A stretch of 64,000 nucleotides of DNA from CBDFKF01 sp965248765 (GCA_965248765.1 CBDFKF010000003.1:434001-498000); one strand, 5' to 3'; positions 9,155 to 18,409 are shown, counted from the first letter of the stretch. The notes: generated by a model not told the origin, from the sequence alone. A program made the numbers and translations.

Positions 9155-9703
9155 ATGACGACAATGGCGGGGGACGGCGGCCACGCGGCCGATGGGTCGC
9201 GGCGCGATTTCTTGTATGTGGCGACCGGCACCGTCGGCGCCGTCGGGGCCGCACTCGCGATTTGGCCGCTGATCGACCAGATGAACCCGGCCGAAGACGT
9301 GCTCGCGCTCGCCTCGACCGAGGTTAACCTGACCGCGATCGAGGTCGGCCAGAGCATCACCGTGGTGTGGCGCGGCAAGCCGGTCTTCGTCCGCCGCCGC
9401 ACGGCCGAAGAGGTCGCCGCGGCCGAAGGAACCGACGTGGACAGCCTGCCCGACCCGCAGGACGACAGCGCTCGGGTCCAGCAGCCCGAATGGCTTATTC
9501 TGGTCGGCGTCTGCACCCATCTCGGCTGCATTCCACTCGGCCAGAAAGGGACCGATCCGCGCGGCGACTGGGGCGGCTGGTTCTGCCCGTGTCATGGCTC
9601 GCACTACGATACCTCGGGCCGCATCCGCAAGGGCCCGGCGCCAGCGAACCTCGCGGTGCCCCCCTATGAGTTCCTCGACGAGAGCACGATCAAGATCGGC
9701 TAG
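9155..9703 (+). CDS. petA: Ubiquinol-cytochrome c reductase Rieske iron-sulfur subunit
   Basis: This is the Rieske protein of the cytochrome bc1 complex, which takes an electron from ubiquinol and passes it to cytochrome c1. The 182-residue protein has the Tat-type motif SRRDFLY (15-21) and one N-terminal membrane anchor (about 23-40). The [2Fe-2S] site is at CTHLGC (120-125) and CPCHGS (144-149), so C120, H122, C144 and H147 are the cluster ligands and C125/C146 the disulfide. The start at 9155 follows an AAGGGG-type ribosome binding site; the in-frame ATG at 9128 gives an unlikely extension. First gene of petABC. Confidence 0.97.
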   Translation: MTTMAGDGGHAADGSRRDFLYVATGTVGAVGAALAIWPLIDQMNPAEDVLALASTEVNLTAIEVGQSITVVWRGKPVFVRRRTAEEVAAAEGTDVDSLPDPQDDSARVQQPEWLILVGVCTHLGCIPLGQKGTDPRGDWGGWFCPCHGSHYDTSGRIRKGPAPANLAVPPYEFLDESTIKIG

Positions 9704-9749
9704 GGATCAGGATCCGCTAAGCAACAAGAACGGTAAGAGGCCCGTGCTC

Positions 9750-11000
9750 ATGGCATCAGGCGGCTTTCAGTCGAGCAACAAGATCGTCCAGTGGATAGAA
9801 TACCGGCTGCCGATCTTCAGCTTCCTCGACCATTCTGTCGGCACCCAGTACCCGTCGCCGAAGAACCTGAACTACTGGTGGAACTTCGGCTCGCTCGCCG
9901 GCATCGCGCTGGTGATCCAGATCATCACCGGCATCGTTCTGGCCATGCACTACGTGCCGCACGGCGACATGGCCTTCGACAGCGTCGAGCGCGTCATGCG
10001 CGACGTGAACTACGGCTGGCTGATCCGCTACATCCATTCGAACGGCGGCTCGATGTTCTTCGCCGTCGTGTACATCCATATTTTCCGCGGCCTTTACTAC
10101 GGCTCGTACAAGTTCCCACGCGAGCTCTTGTGGTGGCTCGGTCTGGTCATCGCGATCCTGATGATGGCGACGGCCTTCATGGGCTACGTGCTGCCATGGG
10201 GCCAGATGAGCTACTGGGCCGCCACCGTGATCACCAACCTGTTCTCGGCCATCCCGTGGGTGGGGCCGGCGTTAACCGAATGGCTGTGGGGCGGCTTCGT
10301 CGTCGCGACGCCAACGCTGACCCGCTTCTACAGCCTTCACTATCTCTTGCCGTTCGTGATCGTCGGCGTCGTGATCGTGCACATCTGGGCGCTGCACGTG
10401 CACAAATCGAACAACCCGCTCGGCATCGAGATGAAGGGGCCCAAGGATCAGATCCCCTTCCACCCCTACTACACCGTGAAGGACCTGTTTGGCTTGGGGG
10501 TGTTCCTCATCATCTTCGGCTTCTGGGTGTTCTACTTCCCGAACTACCTGAGCCATCCCGACAATTACATCCCAGCCAATCCACTGCAGACGCCGCCGCA
10601 TATCGTGCCGGAGTGGTACCTGTTGCCGTTCTACGCGATCCTGCGCGCCATCCCGTCGAAGCTCGGCGGCGTCATCGCGATGGCCGCATCGCTCGCGATC
10701 CTGTTCCTGGTGCCGTGGCTCGATACCTCGCGGGTGCGCTCCGGCGCCTTCCGTCCCATCTTCAAGCAGTTTTACTGGCTGTTCGTGCTGGATGTACTGG
10801 TGCTCGGCTACATCGGCTCGCAGCCGCCCGAGGGCATCTTCATCCACATCGGGCGCATCGCGACGGCCTACTACTTCGTCCACTTCATTCTGATCCTGCC
10901 GATCGTCGGCTGGGTCGAACGACCACGTCCGCTACCCGATTCGATATCCGCCGCGGAGGGCGCCGAAGAAGGGCGCCCGGTGGCGCAGGCGGGGGAGTGA
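9750..11000 (+). CDS. petB: Cytochrome b of the bc1 complex
   Basis: The 416-residue integral membrane subunit binds two b-type hemes and forms both quinone sites. It starts MASGGFQSSNKIVQWIEYRL, shows eight hydrophobic segments, the Qo-site PEWY motif (IVPEWYLLPFYAILR) and the heme-binding histidines in the second and fourth spans (LAMHYVPHG, YIHIFRG, FSLHY and HIWALHVH regions). The start at 9750 has GTAAGAGG upstream; an alternative GTG at 9744 adds two residues. It lies 46 bases after petA and 5 bases before petC. Confidence 0.97.
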   Translation: MASGGFQSSNKIVQWIEYRLPIFSFLDHSVGTQYPSPKNLNYWWNFGSLAGIALVIQIITGIVLAMHYVPHGDMAFDSVERVMRDVNYGWLIRYIHSNGGSMFFAVVYIHIFRGLYYGSYKFPRELLWWLGLVIAILMMATAFMGYVLPWGQMSYWAATVITNLFSAIPWVGPALTEWLWGGFVVATPTLTRFYSLHYLLPFVIVGVVIVHIWALHVHKSNNPLGIEMKGPKDQIPFHPYYTVKDLFGLGVFLIIFGFWVFYFPNYLSHPDNYIPANPLQTPPHIVPEWYLLPFYAILRAIPSKLGGVIAMAASLAILFLVPWLDTSRVRSGAFRPIFKQFYWLFVLDVLVLGYIGSQPPEGIFIHIGRIATAYYFVHFILILPIVGWVERPRPLPDSISAAEGAEEGRPVAQAGE

Positions 11001-11005
11001 CGGTC

Positions 11006-11791
11006 ATGCGGAGCGTGGTGGGGATGACCGCAAGGGCCGCCGCGGCAGTAGCCTTCAGCATTGCCCTGTGGCTTGGCGCGGGAAGTACCGCACAAGCGGC
11101 CGAGGGGGCTCAGTTCGAGTCGCGGAGCTGGTCGTTCTACGGCCTGTTCGGCACTTACGACCGCGGTGCGTTGCAACGCGGCTTTCAGGTCTATGCGGAG
11201 GTCTGCTCCGCCTGTCACGGGCTTAACCGCATCGCCTTTCGCAACCTGATCGACCTCGGTTTCTCCGATGCCGAGGCCAAGGCGATCGCGGCAAGCTATG
11301 AGGTCGAGGACGGCCCCGATGCAGAGGGCGAGATGTTCTTCCGGCCGGGCCGGCTCGCCGATCGCTTTGTGCCGCCGTTCGCGAACGATAATGCGGCGCG
11401 GGCCTCGAACAATGGGGCCCTGCCGCCCGACCTCTCGCTCATCATCAAGGCACGCCAGGGCGGCCCCGACTACCTCTATGCCCTTCTCGTCGGCTACGCC
11501 CACCCGCCCGGTGGCGAGGAATTAGCGGACGGCATGAGCTATAATCTCGCCTTCCCCGGCCACCAGATCGCGATGCCGCCACCGCTGTTCGCCGACGGCG
11601 TCGAGTTCGCCGACGGCACGTCAGCGACCGTCGCGCAGATGGCCGACGACGTGAGCCATTTCCTCGCGTGGACGTCCGAGACCAAGCTCGAGGAACGCAA
11701 GCGGCTCGGCCTCAAGGTGATGATCTTCCTGATCATCATGACGGCGCTCCTGTATGCCGTGAAGCGCCGCGTCTGGTCAGACCAGCACTAG
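11006..11791 (+). CDS. petC: Cytochrome c1
   Basis: The 261-residue heme c subunit of bc1 transfers electrons to soluble or membrane cytochrome c. It has a signal peptide (residues 1 to about 32, ending AQAAEG), the heme attachment motif CSACH (67-71), the axial-ligand region HQIAMPPPLF, and a C-terminal anchor (MIFLIIMTALLYAV) with a basic end. The gene is separate from petB here, unlike the fused petB-petC (fbcH) of Bradyrhizobium-type genomes. The start ATG 11006 comes 5 bases after the petB stop. Confidence 0.97.
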   Translation: MRSVVGMTARAAAAVAFSIALWLGAGSTAQAAEGAQFESRSWSFYGLFGTYDRGALQRGFQVYAEVCSACHGLNRIAFRNLIDLGFSDAEAKAIAASYEVEDGPDAEGEMFFRPGRLADRFVPPFANDNAARASNNGALPPDLSLIIKARQGGPDYLYALLVGYAHPPGGEELADGMSYNLAFPGHQIAMPPPLFADGVEFADGTSATVAQMADDVSHFLAWTSETKLEERKRLGLKVMIFLIIMTALLYAVKRRVWSDQH

Positions 11792-11849
11792 CAACACGCC
11801 GACCCGCGACGCGGCCTTAGCCACAAGCGGGCCGATTCGCGCATCACTC

Positions 11850-12533
11850 CTAAGCCGCCTCGGGACCCGGGGGCGGGGTCGCGAAGTGACCACGCTTGAC
11901 GTAGAGCCGACACGCCCCAGCCGCGGCAAGCGGTCGCGCATGGCCGATCGGCGAGCGTATCCAGGTACCCGTGCCGTGCAACCCAAGGGCGCCGGTGCAG
12001 GCGCCATCGAGGACGAAGATCTCCTCTCCTCCGGGCAGCTCGCGCGCCGGCAACATGGCACCTGGGCTGAGCCGGTACAGCGCCGCGGATTCCGCTTCGT
12101 AGCGGTGCAGAGGCATGATCTCGATCCCCGTCCGCGACGTCGATCGCCATAGGTCCTCGCGCGTTGTGTCGATGCGGACGAACTCCTGATCGCCCGCATG
12201 CATCCACCACAGCTTGACGAAGATGGCGGTGCCATCGGCCGAATGCGGCGCATGGCGCGAGCCGACGGGATTGCGCACATAGGTGCCGGTTGGGAAGTCG
12301 CCGGCCTCGTCCGAAAACGTCCCCTCCAGCACGATGAACTCCTCGCCGCCGCTATGGATGTGGGGGGCGAAAGAGCTTTCGGGGGCGTAGCGCACGATGC
12401 TGGTGACGCGCGCGACCTCCTCGCCGTCGCGTTCGAGCATGCGCCGCTCTACGCCGGCGAGCGGCGAGGGAATCCAAGGGAGAGTGCTGCTGTCCACCAG
12501 GGCCGGGCGCGACAGATCGGCGTTGATCTTCAT
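11850..12533 (-). CDS. ChrR-like double-cupin protein
   Basis: The 227-residue protein contains two cupin modules. The first has FAPHIHSGGEEFIVLEGTF and NPVGSRHAPHS (about 56-104), with the His/His/Glu/His metal set. The second (about 150-215) has LPGGEEIFVLDGA but lacks the paired His, so its metal site is probably lost. The arrangement is that of the ChrR anti-sigma cupin domain, here without the N-terminal zinc-binding anti-sigma domain and without an adjacent ECF sigma gene. It may sense or process a small oxidised molecule; the substrate is unknown. Confidence 0.8.
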   Translation of the reverse strand: MKINADLSRPALVDSSTLPWIPSPLAGVERRMLERDGEEVARVTSIVRYAPESSFAPHIHSGGEEFIVLEGTFSDEAGDFPTGTYVRNPVGSRHAPHSADGTAIFVKLWWMHAGDQEFVRIDTTREDLWRSTSRTGIEIMPLHRYEAESAALYRLSPGAMLPARELPGGEEIFVLDGACTGALGLHGTGTWIRSPIGHARPLAAAGACRLYVKRGHFATPPPGPEAA

Positions 12534-12659
12534 CCAGTGATTGCCTCGGGCATGAAATTTTTTTCGAGGTTAGCACGGCCGTCGGGCCGCGTGCTCGGGT
12601 GGGTGCAGCAGCCGCGACGATGGGTTACCGTCGCCGCTTTCGCCACGGGAGGACGCGAA

Positions 12660-13571
12660 ATGCGGGTGTTCGTAACGGGAGCGACGGGCTATGTCGGCAA
12701 CGCGGTGGCCGAGGTGCTGCTGGGGGCCGGCCATGCGGTCACAGGGCTCGTTCGGACCGAGGAGAAGGCGAAGGCGCTGCGGAACCGCGGGGCAGCGGCC
12801 ATCGTCGGCGATATCACCGAGCCGGCAAGCTACCGCGAGGAAGCGGCATCGCACGAAGCGATCATCCACGCTGCGGCGGTCGCCGACGGCATGGCCGAGG
12901 CCGACCGCACGGCGGTCGATGCCCTGATCGACGCGGCGCAGCAGGGCGCCGGTGTCCGATCGCTCATCTATACGTGCGGCTATCTGGTGGTCGGCGAGAC
13001 CGGTGACGAGGCGGTCGGGGAGGATGCGCCCACCGATCACCCGATCGCGCTCGTGGCATGGCGCCCACCGCACGAACGGGCGGTGCTGGCGGCGGCGACC
13101 GATACCCTGGCGACCGCGTCCATTCGCCCGGGCTGGGTCTACGGTGGACCGGCGGGCTACGGCGGCGCTCACGTTAGCCAGTACTTTCAACGAGCTGAGA
13201 GCGAAGGGGCGGCGTCACATGTCGGCGATGGCGCCAACTATCAGTCGATGATCCACCGCAACGACCTCGCCGAGCTCTATCGCCTCGTTCTTGACCGCAA
13301 GGCCCGCGGGGTTTTCCACGGCGTGGATGGAACGCCGGTGACGCTCGGCGAGGTGGCCGCCGCGGCAAGCCGGGCAGCAGGCGGCGAAGGGCGGACCCGC
13401 CAGATCCCGCTCGAGGAGGCGAAGGCCGAGATGGGGCTGTTCGCAGATGTCCTGGTAGCCAACCAACGGGTGATCGCGCCGCGTGCCAAGGCCGAGGTCG
13501 GCTGGAAGGCCGCGCGGCCACCGTTCACCGAGGGAGCGGAGCGGGCCTACGCCGAATGGAAAGCCGGCTGA
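12660..13571 (+). CDS. NAD(P)-dependent epimerase/dehydratase family protein
   Basis: The 303-residue extended-SDR-fold protein opens with MRVFVTGATGYVGNAVAEVL, containing the nucleotide-binding GATGYVG (7-13). The usual Tyr-x-x-x-Lys is not present: the region after YTCGYLVVGETG has W-R-P-P-H-E-R in the place of Y-x-x-x-K. This suggests an atypical or non-catalytic member such as an NmrA/NDUFA9-like NAD(P) binder. The start ATG 12660 follows GGAGGACGCGAA, a good ribosome binding site. The gene stands alone between divergent and convergent neighbours. Confidence 0.85.
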   Translation: MRVFVTGATGYVGNAVAEVLLGAGHAVTGLVRTEEKAKALRNRGAAAIVGDITEPASYREEAASHEAIIHAAAVADGMAEADRTAVDALIDAAQQGAGVRSLIYTCGYLVVGETGDEAVGEDAPTDHPIALVAWRPPHERAVLAAATDTLATASIRPGWVYGGPAGYGGAHVSQYFQRAESEGAASHVGDGANYQSMIHRNDLAELYRLVLDRKARGVFHGVDGTPVTLGEVAAAASRAAGGEGRTRQIPLEEAKAEMGLFADVLVANQRVIAPRAKAEVGWKAARPPFTEGAERAYAEWKAG

Positions 13572-13617
13572 GGACGCTTCACATCAGGATGGACGCCGTC
13601 CCTTATTCAACAGCCGG

Positions 13618-14247
13618 CTAGTCCGGCTTAGGGATCCAGAGGCCTTTCTGCACTGCCGGCCTGGCGTGGATCGCATCGAACCAGCGCTTAAGGTGCGGGA
13701 AATCGTCAAAGCCGATGTCGTGCCAATCGTAGCGGAACACCCAGGGGAAGGTCGCAATATCGGCGATCGAGTAGTCGTCAACCAGAAACTCCCGATCGCT
13801 TAGGCGTTTATCCAAAACGCCGTAGAGCCGGCGCGTCTCGGTCTGGTAGCGGTTGTACGAATAGGGCTTGTCGGCCTGCTTGCCCCGGAAGTGATGAAGC
13901 TGGCCGAACATCGGTCCGACACCGCCCATTTGGAACATCAGCCACTGGATGACGTCGTAGCGGCGACGATGATCGGTGGGGAAGAAGCGGCCGGTCTTGT
14001 CGCCAAGGTACATCAGCATCGCGCCGGACTCGAAGAGCGTGTACGGCCCGCCCTCCGCATCCTGGTCGATCATGGCCGGGATCTTGCCGTTGGGGTTGAT
14101 CGCCAGGAAATCGGGCGCGAACTGATCGCCCTTGGCGATGTTGATGGGATGGACGGTGTAGGCGAGCTCGACCTCCTCGAGCATGATCGTCGCCTTACGG
14201 CCGTTGGAGGTGAGCCAGGTGTAGAGCTCGATCATTGCATCACTCAC
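13618..14247 (-). CDS. Glutathione S-transferase family protein (Nu-class/YfcG-like)
   Basis: The 209-residue protein has an N-terminal thioredoxin-like glutathione-binding domain (YTWLTSNGRKATIMLEEV, with NGRK in the catalytic loop; NPNGKIPAMID with the cis-Pro; ESGAMLMYL). A helical C-terminal domain follows (MFQMGGVGPMFGQ). These are the hallmarks of Ure2p/YfcG-type disulfide-bond oxidoreductases that use GSSG. Its ATG overlaps the stop of the upstream amidase (ATGA at 14244-14247), so the two are translationally coupled. Confidence 0.9.
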   Translation of the reverse strand: MSDAMIELYTWLTSNGRKATIMLEEVELAYTVHPINIAKGDQFAPDFLAINPNGKIPAMIDQDAEGGPYTLFESGAMLMYLGDKTGRFFPTDHRRRYDVIQWLMFQMGGVGPMFGQLHHFRGKQADKPYSYNRYQTETRRLYGVLDKRLSDREFLVDDYSIADIATFPWVFRYDWHDIGFDDFPHLKRWFDAIHARPAVQKGLWIPKPD

Positions 14248-15677
14248 AATTTGTCGGCGAGCGGAGGCTTCCGCTGGGTCCAGGTCCGCGCAGTCTCGAG
14301 CTGGTAGCCGAGACGGAATAGGGTCGCCTCATCGCCGTGTCTGGCCACCAGCTGGACCGCCACCGGGGTGCCTTTACCCGAGAGGCCGATGGGGAGCATC
14401 ATCGCCGGCTGGCCGGTGTGGTTGAACCACACCGTAAAGGGGCTGAACCGGGCGATGCGGTCCCAATACTCATCGACGTCGTCCATCATCATATCGAGCC
14501 AGCCGAGTTCGGGCGGGTCCATCGCCAGGCCCGGCGTCACCAGTACATCGTAGGTGCGGTGGAACGCCGCCATCTGGCGCCCGAGGTGATGGGCGGTCAT
14601 CACCGCGCGCTGGTACAACGGCGCCGCCATTGCCTCGCCCATCTCAGCGGTCTTGCGCGTGACCGTCTCGACCTCGTCCGGACCGGGACGACGGCCCGAG
14701 GGGTGGCTAGCCAGCATGACCGCGAGATTGGTCGCGATGATGGTGCGGAAGGCCGGCTGGATCGCCTCACCCTCGATCTCGGGGTCGGCCTCTTCGACGT
14801 TGTGGCCAAGCTCCTTCAACAGGTACACGGTCTCGTTCAGCACGCGCATTGGCACATCGCCAATCGGGACGCCGTTCGGCGCTTTCGAGGTGTAGGCGAT
14901 GCGCAACTTATCCGGCTTTTCCCCGATCTCCTCGAGAAAGGGACGTGCGGGTGGTGGCGCGACATACGGATCGCCCTCGCCGGGTCCGGAGGTAGCATCG
15001 AGGAGCGCGGCGGAATCGCGCACCGTCAGGGTCACCGCATGCTCCTGCGCCAAGCCCGCCAGGCCCTCGCCGAGGTAGGGCGCGAAGGTGTTGCGCCCGC
15101 GGGTCGGCTTGAGGCCGACCAAGCCGCAGCAGGCGGCCGGCGCGCGGATCGAGCCGAAGCCGTCGCTGGCGTGGGCCATCGGCAGGATCCGTGCGCCCAC
15201 CGCGGCAGCAGCGCCGCCGCTCGAGCCGCCGGATATCAGGTCGGTGTTCCAGGGATTGCGCGTCGGACCATGGAACTGCGGCTCGCAGGTGAGGCTCGCG
15301 CCCAGCTCGCAGGTGTTGGTCTTGCCGAAGATGACAAGCCCGGCCTTCTTAAGCCGGAGGACCATCTCGCTGTCGCGGGGCGGGACCTGATCGGCGAAGA
15401 AGCGGCTGCCGCGGGTGGTGGGCACGCCGGCGAGCGATGCGGAAAGCTCCTTGAGCAGGTAGGGCACGCCTTTGAGCGGGCCGTCGGGCAGGCCGTCATC
15501 GATCGCCTTGCGACCGTGGTCATAAAGCTTGGTGACGACCGCGTTGATCTCCGGGTTGCGGGCCTCGACCCGCGCAATCGCCTCCTCCAAGAGCGCGAGT
15601 GGCGTGATCTCGCCCCGACGCACGAGGCGCGCAAGGCCAACGGCGTCATGGAACTCATAATCGTCGAATTTACCCAC
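14244..15677 (-). CDS. Amidase (amidase signature family)
   Basis: The 477-residue amide hydrolase uses a Ser-cisSer-Lys triad. The Lys is in GVPYLLKELSAS (about residue 72), and the paired serines are in the Gly/Ser-rich signature SGGSSGGAAAAV (about 148-159), followed by GSIRAPAACCGLVGLKPT. The C-terminal part VWFNHTGQPAMMLPIGLSG is also typical. Substrate cannot be told from sequence. It is coupled to the GST gene downstream and lies 18 bases below the lipocalin-like gene, so the three probably form one transcript. Confidence 0.92.
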   Translation of the reverse strand: MGKFDDYEFHDAVGLARLVRRGEITPLALLEEAIARVEARNPEINAVVTKLYDHGRKAIDDGLPDGPLKGVPYLLKELSASLAGVPTTRGSRFFADQVPPRDSEMVLRLKKAGLVIFGKTNTCELGASLTCEPQFHGPTRNPWNTDLISGGSSGGAAAAVGARILPMAHASDGFGSIRAPAACCGLVGLKPTRGRNTFAPYLGEGLAGLAQEHAVTLTVRDSAALLDATSGPGEGDPYVAPPPARPFLEEIGEKPDKLRIAYTSKAPNGVPIGDVPMRVLNETVYLLKELGHNVEEADPEIEGEAIQPAFRTIIATNLAVMLASHPSGRRPGPDEVETVTRKTAEMGEAMAAPLYQRAVMTAHHLGRQMAAFHRTYDVLVTPGLAMDPPELGWLDMMMDDVDEYWDRIARFSPFTVWFNHTGQPAMMLPIGLSGKGTPVAVQLVARHGDEATLFRLGYQLETARTWTQRKPPLADKL

Positions 15678-15695
15678 GCGGTCCCTCCCCCACGC

Positions 15696-16136
15696 TCAAG
15701 CTGCGCCGGCCCGGCGCCAGACAAGACGGTTGGTCATCGTGGCGCCGGATGCCGTGGTCTGGCGCGCGCTCAACACCATCACATCGCCGCGGTAGTCGAT
15801 CTCCCGAGTTTGGGCAGTGCCCACGAAGTCGGGGTTGAGCGCCTGTTCTATCTCGTGGACCATCTCGCCGTCCGCAAGCCGCCATCGGCCAGCGTAGCCG
15901 AAGTAGCCATCGAAGGCGGCCGCCCGCTCAGCCTCGGGCGCCTTGCGGGCGTTCGCATTCGAAAGCGAGGCGCGGCCTGCGCGCATGATGGAAACTGCCA
16001 TGGCGCCGTCGGCGGCGTAGATAAGAACGCCCTGCGCGCCCTCGCCAAACGGCCGGCTCAGGGTGCGACCGTCGTCGTACTCGATCGTCCAGTCATCGAG
16101 CTGCCAACTGCCGATCAGTTCGTGCGGTTTGATCAT
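15696..16136 (-). CDS. Lipocalin-like domain protein
   Basis: The 146-residue protein begins with the lipocalin-like opening HELIGSWQLDDWTIEY and continues as an antiparallel beta barrel pattern: GVLIYAADGAMAVSIMRAGR, GYFGYAGRW, and the terminal RQTTASGATMTNRLVWRR. There is no signal peptide, so it is probably cytoplasmic. This family commonly sits beside amidases or degradative enzymes, but its ligand is unknown. First gene of the minus-strand lipocalin-amidase-GST group. Confidence 0.8.
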   Translation of the reverse strand: MIKPHELIGSWQLDDWTIEYDDGRTLSRPFGEGAQGVLIYAADGAMAVSIMRAGRASLSNANARKAPEAERAAAFDGYFGYAGRWRLADGEMVHEIEQALNPDFVGTAQTREIDYRGDVMVLSARQTTASGATMTNRLVWRRAGAA

Positions 16137-16241
16137 GGCTGCATAATATCAGGCCTATGGCGCGGCTGGTGGCGCCCGCCTTGTCAGGCAGTGGCTGCCC
16201 CGCCAAGATGCGGGCACATACGAAACCCTTGGGGGAGAACG

Positions 16242-16463
16242 ATGAGCGAGGCCAAGGACGGCCCGGGCGAGGAACTCTCGGCCGCGACGATACAGGCGAT
16301 CGCCAAGGCGTTGCACGGCATCGACCTGAGTGCGGAGCGGGCGGCCGTCATCGCCGCGGAAGTGACGGCAGCCAATCGTTTCGTTCGCGAGGCGGGCGAG
16401 CGCGTCGCCTACGATGCCGAGCCGTTCGGTTTCGACGACGTTCTCTCAGCCCAAAAGCGGTGA
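16242..16463 (+). CDS. Small amidase-associated protein (AtzG/DUF4089-like)
   Basis: The 73-residue helical protein has LSAATIQAIAKALHGIDLSA and ERAAVIAAEVTAAN, ending FGFDDVLSA. It starts at ATG 16242 after TTGGGGGAGAA and lies 7 bases upstream of an amidase gene. Size, helical pattern and position match the small partner proteins (AtzG, GatC-like, DUF4089) that bind and stabilise amidases. The assignment is by analogy of context and pattern. Confidence 0.6.
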   Translation: MSEAKDGPGEELSAATIQAIAKALHGIDLSAERAAVIAAEVTAANRFVREAGERVAYDAEPFGFDDVLSAQKR

Positions 16464-16470
16464 GGCCGAC

Positions 16471-17901
16471 ATGAACGCAGCACCGTCGCCCGAACCGACA
16501 CTGACGGGGCTGACGCTGGTGGAGGTAGCGGAAGCCATCGCTACCAAGAAGACCTCGGCGGTCGAGGTCACGGAAGCGTGCCTCGCGGCGATCGAATCCG
16601 CCCAGCCCACTCTCAACTGCTTCGTCACGATCGAGCCTGAGGCGGCGTTGGCCGAGGCGCGCATCCGCGACGCGGAGCTTGCCCGGAGCGGGCCGCGGGG
16701 ACCGCTGCATGGCGTGCCGCTGGCGCATAAGGACCTCCTCTATCGTCGCGGCCGGCCCATCAGCTGCGGCTCGAAGGTGCTTGCCAATTTCGTGGCGGAC
16801 GAAACGGCGACGGCGCTTGAGCGCTACGAGGCCGCCGGGGCGATCTATCTCGGGGGCCTCAACATGGCCGAGATCGCACTCGGCCCGGCAGGGCGCAACG
16901 AGCACGTTGGGCATTGCCGCAACCCGTGGAACCCAGCCTATATCACGGGCGGCTCCTCAAGCGGCTCGGGCGCTGCGCTCGCGGCACGGCTCGTCTATGG
17001 GGCGCTCGGCACCGACACTGGCGGGTCGATCCGCATCCCCTCGGCGGTGTGTGGCGTGGTCGGGCTCAAGCCGACCCACGGCCGCGTCACGCGTCACGGC
17101 GTCATGCCGCTCTCGACCTCGCTCGACAATCTCGGGCCGATGGCCCGCACCGTACCCGATTGCGCCCGGCTGCTGCAGTGCCTAGCCGGCCACGATCCGC
17201 GTGATCCCCTGTCGAGCATCGAGCCGGTACCCGACTATGAGGCAGCGCTCGCGACCGCCGACGTCAACGGCCTTAGGATCGCCGTGCCGACCGATTACTT
17301 CTACGACGATGCCGATCCCGCGGTGGCGGCGGCGTTGCACGCGAGTCTAGAGGTCTACCGTGGGCTAGGGGCCGAGATCGTCGAGATCGAGCTCGGCGAG
17401 CAGGGTCTGCTGCGTCAGCTCACCGCCATGTTGATCCGGGTCGAGGCTGCGAGCATCCATGCGCGATGGTTGCGCGACCAACCGGAGCTCTATTCGACCG
17501 AGATCCGCGAGCGGCTGGAGACCGGGCTTTATCTACCGGCGGTGCGCTACCTCGAAGCGCTGCGCCTGCGCGCCCCGACGTCGCGCGCGTTCTGCGAGCG
17601 GGTTTTCGCCGTTGCGGACATGCTGCACTTGCCGGGGGTGGCGATCGCGACGCCGAGTTTCGAAGTGCTAGAGAACGCGGTCAGCAACGATTCCCCGCGA
17701 ATCAACGATCGCCTGGCCTGGTGCACCCGTGGCGCCAACTATCTCGGCCTACCGGCGCTGGGTGTGCCCTGTGGGTTCGCCAACGGCCTACCCGTCGGCT
17801 TTCAGCTGATGGGACCACCGTTCTCCGAACTGCGGCTGTTCGCCGCAGGCCACGCCTTTCAGGGCGCGACCGATTGGCACATGCAGGCGCCCAACTTGTG
17901 A
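16471..17901 (+). CDS. Amidase (amidase signature family, AtzE-like)
   Basis: The 476-residue amidase has its catalytic Lys in GVPLAHKDLLYRRG (about residue 83) and the Ser pair in ITGGSSSGSGAALAAR (about 158-173), then GTDTGGSIRIPSAVCGVVGLKPT. The C-terminal GLPALGVPCGF is typical of AtzE/Asp-tRNA amidotransferase A-type members. The start ATG 16471 lies 7 bases after the small partner gene. It is about as long as, but not a close copy of, the minus-strand amidase at 14244-15677, so the two are independent family members lying back to back. Confidence 0.92.
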   Translation: MNAAPSPEPTLTGLTLVEVAEAIATKKTSAVEVTEACLAAIESAQPTLNCFVTIEPEAALAEARIRDAELARSGPRGPLHGVPLAHKDLLYRRGRPISCGSKVLANFVADETATALERYEAAGAIYLGGLNMAEIALGPAGRNEHVGHCRNPWNPAYITGGSSSGSGAALAARLVYGALGTDTGGSIRIPSAVCGVVGLKPTHGRVTRHGVMPLSTSLDNLGPMARTVPDCARLLQCLAGHDPRDPLSSIEPVPDYEAALATADVNGLRIAVPTDYFYDDADPAVAAALHASLEVYRGLGAEIVEIELGEQGLLRQLTAMLIRVEAASIHARWLRDQPELYSTEIRERLETGLYLPAVRYLEALRLRAPTSRAFCERVFAVADMLHLPGVAIATPSFEVLENAVSNDSPRINDRLAWCTRGANYLGLPALGVPCGFANGLPVGFQLMGPPFSELRLFAAGHAFQGATDWHMQAPNL

Positions 17902-17944
17902 GGTGCGCTGAGGCGGTCCGACGGCGCGGCGGATTATCCAGAGC

Positions 17945-18409
17945 TCAAGTTCGAGCGTAAACCGCGCGGCGTTTCTCGAAGAAACGCTGGTGGTACTCCT
18001 CGGCCCGGTAGAATGGCCCGGCCGGGGCTAATTCAGTGACGACGGGATCGCGCCGGTCGGTGCCCTGAGCCTCCTTGGAGGCGCGCGCCACCGCTTCCTG
18101 CTCCGGGTCGTGAAAGAAAATCGCCGAGCGGTATTGTGTGCCGACATCCGGACCCTGCCGGTTGGGCGTTGTCGGGTCGTGGATCTCCCAGAACAGCCCG
18201 ACTAGCTGGTCATAGGAAATACGGGCGGGATCGTAGTCAACCTGCACCACCTCGGCATGGCCAGTGGTGCCGGTGCACACATCTTCGTAGGTCGGTTGGT
18301 CCAGTACGCCGCCCATGTAGCCGACGGCAGTCGCCGTCACCCCATCGACCGCGCGGAACGCTTCCTCCACGCCCCAGAAGCAACCGGCCGCAAATGTCGC
18401 CTTCTGCAT
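17945..18409 (-). CDS. msrA: Peptide methionine-S-sulfoxide reductase
   Basis: This repairs the S-epimer of methionine sulfoxide in proteins and free methionine. The 154-residue protein has the active-site GCFWGVEEAF (C10 catalytic), VGYMGG and GHAEVVQVDYDP, with YHQRFF near the end. ATG 18409 gives the compact bacterial length; the longer upstream frame is antisense to urc1. No second (resolving) cysteine is visible at the C-terminus, so it may use another reductant pathway. Confidence 0.95.
   Translation of the reverse strand: MQKATFAAGCFWGVEEAFRAVDGVTATAVGYMGGVLDQPTYEDVCTGTTGHAEVVQVDYDPARISYDQLVGLFWEIHDPTTPNRQGPDVGTQYRSAIFFHDPEQEAVARASKEAQGTDRRDPVVTELAPAGPFYRAEEYHQRFFEKRRAVYART

Noticed and set aside
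9791..11791. 666-residue plus-strand frame over petB and petC
   Set aside because: Only its last part, from ATG 11006, is cytochrome c1; the rest is petB in the wrong frame.
14337..16463. 708-residue plus-strand ORF
   Set aside because: Antisense to the amidase and the lipocalin-like gene. Only the final 73 codons, from ATG 16242 with its own ribosome binding site, look real.
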